Of a stretch of DNA of 26,491 nucleotides, positions 1-7,946 are shown piece after piece (position 1 is the stretch's first letter; every line of letters begins with the position of its first letter). A program made the position numbers and the translations under genes. The DNA is taken from NCBI GenBank assembly GCA_902836725.1, contig CADFRV010000005.1, positions 1 through 26,491 on the forward strand, written 5' to 3'. The DNA comes from Muribaculaceae bacterium (lineage in GTDB: Bacteria > Bacteroidota > Bacteroidia > Bacteroidales > Muribaculaceae). Under the pieces are notes generated by a model. The model was not told where the DNA came from. It did no database searches and worked only from the letters and a program-made list of their open reading frames with translations.

Positions 1-150
1 CCGGGCTATCTTTATTTCGTGCCTTTGCGCTTCGCGCTGGCTGCACTGTTCTCTTTCCTCTCCCTTGCCCTGATGATAACGCTTGGCATCTGGTTCCCCG
101 CGCGCAAAGCCATGCAGGTGGATCCCGCCCTGGCCATTAAAGATGAATAG
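1..150 (+). CDS. ABC transporter permease, MacB/FtsX type (C-terminal fragment)
   Basis: This is the last 49 codons of a gene that begins outside the window; the reading frame is open from base 1 and ends with TAG at 148-150. The visible protein is one hydrophobic segment (about residues 10-30) followed by the tail PARKAMQVDPALAIKDE. A final membrane helix followed by P-A-x-x-A-x-x-x-(D/N)-P-x-x-A-L-(R/K)-x-E is the usual C-terminus of MacB/FtsX-family permeases, which work with an ATPase and often with a periplasmic adaptor and TolC. A TolC-family gene lies 241 bases downstream on the same strand, which supports an exporter role. The substrate cannot be told. Family call is good; the exact subfamily is open because only the tail is seen. 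Confidence 0.8.
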   Translation, partial: PGYLYFVPLRFALAALFSFLSLALMITLGIWFPARKAMQVDPALAIKDE

Positions 151-153
151 AGA

Positions 154-206
154 ATTAGAAGTAAGAAGTCAGTGGATTAGAAGTAAGAAGTAAGAGCATT
201 AGAAGT
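154..206 (+). repeat. 22-bp periodic direct repeats at the left edge of element 1
   Basis: The 9-mer ATTAGAAGT starts at 154, 176 and 198, exactly 22 bases apart. The first two copies are identical over 16 bases (154-169 and 176-191). The first unit lies outside the palindrome; the other two lie in or at the start of its left arm. It looks like partial duplication of the arm end. It begins three bases after the permease stop codon. Confidence 0.7.
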
Positions 207-362
207 CAAGCAAGAAGACTTTTGCTCTTGTATACAGGAAATTGAGAAATTAAGAAATAAAGAAATTTGATGTCTCTGATATCTCTGATTTCTCTGATAC
301 CTCTGATATCACCCAACAAAAGTCTTCTTGCTTGACTTCTAATGCTCTAACTTCTTACTTCT
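179..362 (+). repeat. Palindromic MITE-like element, copy 1
   Basis: A 184-bp element. The 45-base left arm (179-223) and right arm (318-362) are reverse complements with one mismatch (44/45). Between them lie a 29-base box at 230-258, starting GTATACAGGAAATTGAG, and four 9-bp tandem units TCTCTGATA/TCTCTGATT/TCTCTGATA/CCTCTGATA at 273-308. An inverted second copy with the same organisation lies at 4598-4792. It has no coding capacity, so if it is mobile it must use a transposase in trans. No clear target duplication is visible. It sits between the permease stop and tolC; transcribed, it would fold into a very long hairpin. Whether it is mobile, a repeat of REP type or an RNA structure cannot be decided here. 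Confidence 0.85.
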
Positions 363-391
363 AAAAAATTTTTTTCTAAAAAAAATTTCCC

Positions 392-1873
392 ATGAAAAAG
401 ATCTTCTTTTCATTCATAGTTGCTTTCACTTTCTTTCAGGCTTTTGCGCAGGCAGGGCATGAAAAGACCGTGGAGCTGACCCTCGGGGAGGCGATAGCGC
501 GGGCGCGGGTGAGAAGTGTTGACGCTGCCGTTGCGCTCGACGATCTGCGGCGAGCCTACTGGGAATATCGCATCTACCGTGCTGAACTGCTTCCCGAAAT
601 AAATTTTTCGGCTACATTGCCGAGCTACCGCAGGCAGTATAGCGCTTACATGAATTCAGAAGGCTCATACAGTTTCGTGCGCAACAATTTCATGGAGATG
701 ACCGGCGCCCTCTCGCTCTCGCAGAACATATGGCTGACCGGAGGCACACTGTCGCTCAACACGTCGTTTGATTTCTACCGCGATTTCGAGCTGACTAACA
801 ACCGCTTCATGTCGATCCCGGTCGCACTCACGCTCAATCAGCCCCTGTTCGCCGCCAACCGCATAAAATGGGATCGCCGGATAGAACCGGAGCGGTATGC
901 CGAGGCGAAAGCCGCCTTTCTGAGCGCTACAGAGGAGGTGGCCATGACGGCCATAAGCATGTATTTCGACCTGCTGATGGCGCGTGAGAATGTGGCGATC
1001 GCCCGCCAGAACCTCGCAAATGCCGATAAACTCTATGAGGTGGCGCGGGAGAAACGCGCCATGGGGCAGATAAGCGAAAACGACCTGTTGCAGATGGAGC
1101 TTAATCTCTTGGAGGCACAGTCGGCGCTAACCGAGAGGGAAAGCAGTCTGAAAAGCAGCATGTTCAGTCTGCGCTCGTTTCTTGAATATGACGACGATAC
1201 CGAGCTAATGCCTTCGGTGCCGGAAAATCTGCCGCCTCTTGAGATCACTTACTCCGATGCGCTTGACCGTGCCCTGGCCAACAACAAGTTCGCACGCAAT
1301 GTGCGCCGCCGTCAGCTTGAGGCCGATTATGCCGTGGCAAAGGCCAAGGGGGAGCAGCGTGAGATAAATCTTTTCGCGCAGGTTGGTTATACCGGCACTT
1401 CCAATGAGTTCGCGCAGGCGTATCAGGGATTGCGGGGCAACCAGGTTGTGGAGGTGGGCGTAAGAGTGCCGATCCTCGACTGGGGGCGACGGCGCGGTGC
1501 CGTGAAGGTGGCGGAAAGCAACCGGCGTGCTGTGGAGAGCCGTCTGAGGCGCGAGACCATGAACTTCAATCAGGATCTGTTCATTCTTGTGGAACGGTTC
1601 TGCAGCCAGCAGCGACAACTCGACATAGCCTGCCGTGCCGATACCATCGCCCGCAAGCGTTATGCCACGAATGTGGAGACATTCATGATAGGGCGTATCT
1701 CCACACTTGATCTCAATGATTCCCAGGTGAAGAAGGATGAATCGCGGCGCTCCATGATCAGCGAGCTTTACCGCTTCTGGTATTACTATTACCAGATACG
1801 CAGCATCACGCTCTGGGATTATGCCGCCGGCTGCGATATCGACGCCGATTTCGACCGCATCATCAACGGTTGA
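392..1873 (+). CDS. TolC-family outer membrane efflux protein
   Basis: A 493-residue outer-membrane factor: a trimeric channel-tunnel that lets an inner-membrane exporter push substrates out of the cell. The start MKKIFFSFIVAFTFFQAFAQA is a clear signal peptide with probable cleavage near residues 19-21. Two outer-membrane-efflux repeats follow (about 25-215 and 245-460), each rich in long heptad-like helices such as ARENVAIARQNLANADKLYE, with strand segments between. Length is normal for the family. ATG at 392 is the only sensible start. The preceding permease fragment suggests a MacB-like tripartite pump; the downstream response regulator and kinase probably control it. The 5' side is an A/T-rich run next to palindromic element 1, and no -7/-33 promoter was seen, so it may be read from the permease operon through the element. 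Confidence 0.93.
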   Translation: MKKIFFSFIVAFTFFQAFAQAGHEKTVELTLGEAIARARVRSVDAAVALDDLRRAYWEYRIYRAELLPEINFSATLPSYRRQYSAYMNSEGSYSFVRNNFMEMTGALSLSQNIWLTGGTLSLNTSFDFYRDFELTNNRFMSIPVALTLNQPLFAANRIKWDRRIEPERYAEAKAAFLSATEEVAMTAISMYFDLLMARENVAIARQNLANADKLYEVAREKRAMGQISENDLLQMELNLLEAQSALTERESSLKSSMFSLRSFLEYDDDTELMPSVPENLPPLEITYSDALDRALANNKFARNVRRRQLEADYAVAKAKGEQREINLFAQVGYTGTSNEFAQAYQGLRGNQVVEVGVRVPILDWGRRRGAVKVAESNRRAVESRLRRETMNFNQDLFILVERFCSQQRQLDIACRADTIARKRYATNVETFMIGRISTLDLNDSQVKKDESRRSMISELYRFWYYYYQIRSITLWDYAAGCDIDADFDRIING

Positions 1874-1963
1874 CAGAAATAATTGTAAACGGCTGTTCAA
1901 AAATTTCGCCGATGAGACATTAAATAATCTGACCGGTAAATAAAATAATTTAGAACAGTTACT

Positions 1964-1971
1964 TATCTTTG
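1964..1971 (+). promoter_or_regulatory. Possible -7 box for the response regulator gene
   Basis: TATCTTTG matches the Bacteroidota -7 consensus TAnnTTTG and lies five bases before the ATG at 1977. No TTTG-like -33 box is found at the right distance, so support is weak. If used, the transcript would start within a few bases of the ATG and be almost leaderless. Confidence 0.35.
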
Positions 1972-1976
1972 TAATC

Positions 1977-3319
<1,343 letters not shown>

Positions 3320-3323
<4 letters not shown>

Positions 3324-4621
3324 AACTCCTGTTTGCCGCGGCTGCACTGTCTGTGATCGCGCTTGGAGTGCAGCTGTTTCTCTTCCCCTCTCTGCCGATG
3401 TGGGTCACGGGGATACTGTTGGCGCTTGTGACAGTGATGCTTGCTTTGCTGTACCGTTCGGTGGTATCTCCTATGGCCACGCTTGCTACCGGTGTCGACC
3501 TCGTGCGCGAGCAGGATTTCAACAGTCGTCTCGTGAAGGTAGGGCAAGCCGATGCCGACCGTCTCGTGGATCTCTTCAACCGTATGATGGACCGTATAAA
3601 GGAGGAACGATTGGGTAAAGAGGAAAAAAATCTGTTTCTCGAACAGCTCATCGAGGCCTCACCTTCCGGAATAGTGATACTTGACTTTAACGGGAAGGTG
3701 GTGAGAGGTAACCCGGTGGCCACCCGGTTGCTCGGGCTTGACGCCGCGGCCGCGGGAAAACATATCTCGGAGTTTCGGGGAGAGATCTGGCAGGCGATAA
3801 TGTCTGTAAAAGAGGGGAAAAGCGCCACCGTGCGCATGAGCGACAACCATATATTCCGCATCTCGCGGCTATGGTTTGTGGACCGTGGCTTCCAGAGGCC
3901 GTTCATCGTGATAGACCTGCTTACCGACGAAATGCACCGTGCCGAGAAGGAGGCTTACGGTAAGGTGATAAGGATGATCGCCCATGAGGTAAACAATTCC
4001 ATGGCGGGGGTGAAATCCATTCTCGAGACGCTTGGCGAAATGTTGGGTGAGGATGAGAACCTGCGTGAGATCCTGGGGAGTTGCCGCGACAGGTGTGTGG
4101 ATATGAGCCGGTTCATTACATCTTACGCCGATGTGGTGAAACTGCCTGAGCCGACATTGCTTCCGATGGAGATTAACACATTTGTCGTCCGGCATCTGCA
4201 TTTTCTGGAGGGGATGGTTCCGGCTGACAGCGGTATAAGGATAATATTTGAAAAATCACCAGAACCGGCAGAGATACTCGCCGATGAGGTGCTGTTGGGG
4301 CAGGTACTTGTAAATGTGGTCAAAAATGCCATAGAGAGTACGGTCTCGGCCGGCTCCGGTGCGGCTGTCACGATTTCGGTGGCTTCAACTCCGCAACCGA
4401 CGCTGGTTGTCACCGACGGTGGTGCCGGCGTGTCTCCCGAGATATCCGGAAAGCTCTTCACCCCATTCTTTTCCACCAAGTGCGGAGGTCAGGGGATAGG
4501 CCTTATGTGTGTGAGCGAGATCCTCACCCGTCACGGAGCACGCTTTTCCCTCTCCACCTCACCCGCCGACCGCCTCACCCGGTTTACGGTGGAATTTAGA
4601 AGTAAGAAGCAAGAGCATTAG
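3320..4621 (+). CDS. Membrane sensor histidine kinase (HAMP-PAS-HisKA-HATPase)
   Basis: A 433-residue kinase, the probable partner of the regulator it overlaps by ATGA. Two hydrophobic helices (about 2-21 and 27-46) are joined by a very short loop, so there is no real periplasmic sensor; input must come from the membrane or the cytoplasm. A HAMP-like segment (about 47-100) and a PAS domain (about 105-200) follow. The H box is MIAHEVNNSMAG with H222. The ATPase has N box VKNAIES, G1 TDGGAGVS, F box FTPFFSTK and G2 GGQGIGL. This layout is typical of NtrB/NtrY-like kinases working with NtrC-type regulators. The last seven codons (RSKKQEH) and the TAG lie inside the left arm of palindromic element 2, so the native C-terminus was probably replaced when the element arrived. 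Confidence 0.93.
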
Positions 4622-4792
4622 AAGTTAAGCAAGAATACTTTAGCTCCGGGTGGGGAAATCAGAGGAATCAGAGATATCAGAGGAATCAGAGATATCAACT
4701 CTCTTTTTCTCAATTTCTTAATTTCTCAATTTCCTGTATACCAGAGCCAAAGTATTCTTGCTTAACTTCTAATGCTCTTGCTTCTTACTTCT
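4598..4792 (-). repeat. Palindromic MITE-like element, copy 2 (inverted)
   Basis: A 195-bp element whose 44-base arms (4598-4641 and 4749-4792) are perfect reverse complements. Its inside is the reverse complement of copy 1: the 29-base box at 4713-4741 and four 9-bp units at 4657-4692 (AATCAGAGG/AATCAGAGA type). It fills the gap between two convergent genes: its left arm holds the last codons and stop of the histidine kinase, and its right arm ends six bases from the transporter stop codon (4799-4801). Arm differences from copy 1 occur at three positions and are matched on the opposite arm. It could act as a two-way transcription end by hairpin formation, but there is no T tract next to the stem. 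Confidence 0.88.
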
Positions 4793-4798
4793 TGTGAT

Positions 4799-6322
4799 TT
4801 ATTTAGTCACTCTTTCGAGCCATTTGAGCATTGCGAACATGGCGCCCATGGAGATGAGGCATACTGCCAGGAACACAGCCCAGGCTACCCAGATGGGATA
4901 CTGGTTATAGATAAGCGGACCGATCCAGAGCAGAAGGTTACCCAGGGCGGTGGCGCCGAGCCAGAGACCCTGGCAGAGACCCTGCATGTGCTTGGGGGCT
5001 ACTTTCGATACGAACGAAAGGCCGAGGGGGGAGATGAACAGCTCCGCTACGGTCATGAAGAAATAGTAGAGGATGAGTACCCACCATCCGGCTTTAGCCA
5101 CAGTGGCACCGGAAGCCACAAGTTCGCGGAACTCTGTGCCCGAGGGATAACCTTCGCCGAGCGAGAAGAGGGTGAGGAAAAGGTAGGCCACACCGGCAAG
5201 TCCCATACCGTAGGCGATCTTCTTGGGGGTGGAGATCTCTTTGTCGCGTTTGCCGAGCCAGCCGAAAAGCCACATTACCATAGGGGTGAGCACGATCACG
5301 AAGAACGGGTTTACAGCCTGCCAGATTTCGGGAGCGATGGCGGATGTGTCAACGAAGTCGCGTGCGAAAAGCGACATTGATGTGCCGTTCTGGTGGAAGG
5401 AGAACCAGAAGAAGATGGCTATGCCGAGCACTGCGAAAAGAGCATACATGCGCTGACGTATCTCCTGTGCCATGGCGGTGCGCTCTTCAGCGGTATATTT
5501 TACTGTTTCCGCTTTCTCCTTCTTTCCGGGGGTGGGAAGACCCTTCTTGGTGGATACGAAGATTATCAGCGAGATGATCATGGCAGCCACGGATGCGAAG
5601 AAGCTGAAATGGATGCCGGTGTTGAACACCTTGAGGTATTCCGAGCAGAACTCGCGGATGTTCTCAAGATTCTGGCATCCTACCGAGGTGGCGAGGCTGT
5701 AGAGGTTGTTGATGTTCTCGTTGTTGAAGGAGTCGCTCACGCTCAGGAACTGATGGCACATGGCGGGGAAAGAGGCGTTGTACACCATGCCGTTGATGTC
5801 AAGCCACCAGCTGCGGAGCATGGGGGCGATGAACGGGGCTACCAGACCGCCGATGTTGATGAACACGTAGAAGATCTGGAAACCGGAGTCGCGCTGTGCG
5901 GCATAGCGGGGATTGTCGTAAAGCTGACCTACGATGGCCTGCAGGTTGCCCTTGAACAGACCGTTGCCGAAGGCGATAAAGAAGAGGGCTCCGGCTGTAA
6001 GGGTGAGCAGCCATGTGTGGTTTTCGGCGGTGTGGAACACAGGTATCGCCAGCACCACATAGCCGAGTGTCATGATGATAAGACCCCATATGATGGTGCC
6101 TTTGTAGTTCTGGGTCTTGTCGGCAATGAGACCGCCCACAAGGCTGAGCACGTAAATGCCGGCATAGAAAAATGAATAGATCAGGGCGCTGGTCTCCTCG
6201 GAGAGTCCGAATTTTGAACAGAGGAAGAGCACGAGTACGGCATTCATGATGTAGTAGCCGAATCGCTCGCCCATGTTTGATAGCGCGGCCGGTATCAGGC
6301 CTTTGGGATGGTTCTTGAACAT
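4799..6322 (-). CDS. POT/PTR-family proton-coupled peptide transporter
   Basis: A 507-residue inner-membrane protein with many hydrophobic helices, of the oligopeptide symporter branch of the major facilitator superfamily. Family marks are NMGERFGYY at 16-24 (the ExxERFxYY motif of helix 1) and FYVFINIGGLVAPF (the FYxxINxG signature). The first acidic residue of ExxER is Asn16 here; as far as I know such variants are usual in Bacteroidota homologues. A larger, partly polar region with several Cys and Asn (YNASFPAM to NTGIHF) lies mid-protein. It is the last gene of a tight minus-strand run: sufE ends 14 bases upstream. Expected role: uptake of di- or tripeptides. Its stop is beside palindromic element 2. 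Confidence 0.93.
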   Translation of the reverse strand: MFKNHPKGLIPAALSNMGERFGYYIMNAVLVLFLCSKFGLSEETSALIYSFFYAGIYVLSLVGGLIADKTQNYKGTIIWGLIIMTLGYVVLAIPVFHTAENHTWLLTLTAGALFFIAFGNGLFKGNLQAIVGQLYDNPRYAAQRDSGFQIFYVFINIGGLVAPFIAPMLRSWWLDINGMVYNASFPAMCHQFLSVSDSFNNENINNLYSLATSVGCQNLENIREFCSEYLKVFNTGIHFSFFASVAAMIISLIIFVSTKKGLPTPGKKEKAETVKYTAEERTAMAQEIRQRMYALFAVLGIAIFFWFSFHQNGTSMSLFARDFVDTSAIAPEIWQAVNPFFVIVLTPMVMWLFGWLGKRDKEISTPKKIAYGMGLAGVAYLFLTLFSLGEGYPSGTEFRELVASGATVAKAGWWVLILYYFFMTVAELFISPLGLSFVSKVAPKHMQGLCQGLWLGATALGNLLLWIGPLIYNQYPIWVAWAVFLAVCLISMGAMFAMLKWLERVTK

Positions 6323-6336
6323 GAGTGGTTTATTGA

Positions 6337-6768
6337 TTATTGATTTGAAGAAATTTCCTTAAATGCGAGCGCATACATTTTCATCTGCTTTACCATAGCC
6401 AGCAGACCGTTGGAGCGGGTGGGGGAGAGGTGTTCGGAAAGTCCGATTGCCGGAATGAAATACAGGTCGGCGTCGAGGATCTCCTGCGGTGTGTGTCCCG
6501 AAACCACCTCTATGAGCATGCTGATGATCCCTTTCACAATTATGGCGTCGGAGTCTGCCGTGAATGTCACGGTGCCTTCCGGGGTAAGCTCGGCGTTGAG
6601 CCATACGCGGCTCTGACACCCTTCGATAAGGTGTTGGGGGGTCTTGTACTTTTCGTCGATCGGGGGGAGCGCATTGCCTAAGTCGATGATGTAGGCGTAG
6701 CGGTCCATCCAGTCGTCAAGTTCAGACATCTCTTCTATTATCCGGTCTTGTGTTTCGTTTATTGTCAT
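6337..6768 (-). CDS. sufE: SufE-family cysteine desulfuration protein
   Basis: A 143-residue cytoplasmic protein that takes persulfide sulfur from a SufS-type cysteine desulfurase and passes it to the SufBCD scaffold for Fe-S cluster assembly. The acceptor cysteine is C51 in the motif EGCQSRVW (49-56), the family hallmark. The pattern LPPIDEKYKTPQHLIEGC before it and the region GIISMLIEVVSGHTPQEI after it are also typical, and the length is normal. No sufS or sufBCD is near. It lies between the glutaminyl cyclase gene (17 bases upstream) and the peptide transporter (14 bases downstream), so it is likely co-transcribed with genes of unrelated function. Confidence 0.93.
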   Translation of the reverse strand: MTINETQDRIIEEMSELDDWMDRYAYIIDLGNALPPIDEKYKTPQHLIEGCQSRVWLNAELTPEGTVTFTADSDAIIVKGIISMLIEVVSGHTPQEILDADLYFIPAIGLSEHLSPTRSNGLLAMVKQMKMYALAFKEISSNQ

Positions 6769-6785
6769 TTCGATGGGTGTTTAAG

Positions 6786-7811
6786 TCAGTTCAGTATTGT
6801 GTTGACCACAGTCTGCGCTGCGGCCTGCAGCGAGCTGCGGTCAATGTTGGCGATATTGTCGGCCATTGTGTGCCATGTGGGATTGAAAGATCCGGTGTGT
6901 TCGTTGATGCTTTCGATAATGTCGATGCAGGGTATGCCGGCACGGTTTATGAACAGATGGTCGTCAACCACGGCTCCTCCGTTCTTGTTGACGAAACGGT
7001 CGCCGAATCCCGAGCGGCGTGCTATGTTCCACACCTTGTCGACTACAGGAGAGGCATGCCGCTGCGAGAAATATTCGCAATGGAACAGGGCGTCTGTGCC
7101 ACCCACCATGTCGAGAAGTATCCCGAAACGTGGGCGGTTATCAGAATTGTATGGCATCTGCCTGATCCATTCCTGGGTGCCCAGGCACCATGTCTCCTCA
7201 CTGTCTCCTCCGCTTTCTCCGGAGTCCTCCATATCCACGAACAGGAGATCCACGCCGATGCTGTCCGGAAGCTGCGGAGCAAGCACACGCGCCACCTCCA
7301 TCAGCACAGCCACACCGCTTGCACCGTCGTTGGCGCCGTCGATGGGGGTGCCGTGCATCGCTTCATCGGGATCGCTGTCGGCCCACGGGCGTGTGTCGTA
7401 ATGCGCCAGCAGCAGCACACGGTTGTCTGCCGCGCGGTTTATCTGTGCGAAGATGTTTTTTGCGGTAAATTTTTCCCCTTTGAATGTGGTTACCGGGGCG
7501 GTCTGTACCATAGTGGTGTCCACTCCGCACTCGTTCATGTAACCGGTGATAAGCTCAACGCATCTGCCGTGTGCGGTTGATCCCGGTGTGCGCGGTCCGA
7601 GCTCCACCTGTTTTACCACATGCGAGTATAATGAGTCCGCTGACACCGCCACAGTTCGCAGTGTATCCGCACTTGTTACGGATGCGGCTGTGGCCGAGCG
7701 GTTTCCGCCGGCACATGAGCTGAGAGTGGCGGCTGCAACCGAAGAGAGGCATATTGCGGCGCAGACCATCATTGCCGGAAGAACAGTCAATTTTTTCAGA
7801 AATGTCTTCAT
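6786..7811 (-). CDS. Secreted M28-family glutaminyl-peptide cyclotransferase (glutaminyl cyclase)
   Basis: A 341-residue exported zinc enzyme expected to convert N-terminal Gln into pyroglutamate on periplasmic or surface proteins. The N-terminus has a signal sequence ending LSSC, a lipobox with C33. M28 metal ligands are visible: H137 (AHYDTRPWAD), D162 (GANDGASG), E195/E199 region (DMEDSGES), D234 (LLDMVGG) and H285 (DDHLFINR). ETWCLGTQEW (206-215) and PTWHTMADN (311-319) are marks of the cyclase branch rather than of aminopeptidases. The ATG at 7811 is preferred over an upstream TTG at 7820, because it starts a normal signal peptide (MKTFLKKL) and a -7 box overlaps the TTG. First gene of the run with sufE and the peptide transporter. 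Confidence 0.88.
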   Translation of the reverse strand: MKTFLKKLTVLPAMMVCAAICLSSVAAATLSSCAGGNRSATAASVTSADTLRTVAVSADSLYSHVVKQVELGPRTPGSTAHGRCVELITGYMNECGVDTTMVQTAPVTTFKGEKFTAKNIFAQINRAADNRVLLLAHYDTRPWADSDPDEAMHGTPIDGANDGASGVAVLMEVARVLAPQLPDSIGVDLLFVDMEDSGESGGDSEETWCLGTQEWIRQMPYNSDNRPRFGILLDMVGGTDALFHCEYFSQRHASPVVDKVWNIARRSGFGDRFVNKNGGAVVDDHLFINRAGIPCIDIIESINEHTGSFNPTWHTMADNIANIDRSSLQAAAQTVVNTILN

Positions 7812-7817
7812 ATTCTG

Positions 7818-7849
7818 CAAAATTAACCCTTTCGCCGCTCATATGCAAG
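7818..7849 (-). promoter_or_regulatory. Probable promoter of the glutaminyl cyclase-sufE-transporter run
   Basis: On the minus strand TAATTTTG (7825 to 7818) fits the -7 consensus TAnnTTTG. A CTTG/TTGC sequence lies 19-20 bases upstream as a weak -33 box. The box is six bases from the ATG at 7811, so the leader would be only a few bases long. Confidence 0.5.
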
Positions 7850-7946
7850 AGTTTGAAAGCGAGATCTCGGCAGGAACACACAATCTTCCTCCCCCCAATT
7901 TCTATTTTCTCAATTTCCCACTTTCTTAATTTCTCACTTTCTAAAT

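Noticed and set aside
4598..4792. CRISPR-like array from the short repeats in the palindromic elements
   Set aside because: The repeats are 9 bp and directly adjacent, without spacers, and no cas gene is present.
4598..4792. Classical rho-independent terminator at element 2
   Set aside because: The stem is far longer than usual, the loop is about 107 bases and there is no T tract on either side; kept as a repeat element only.
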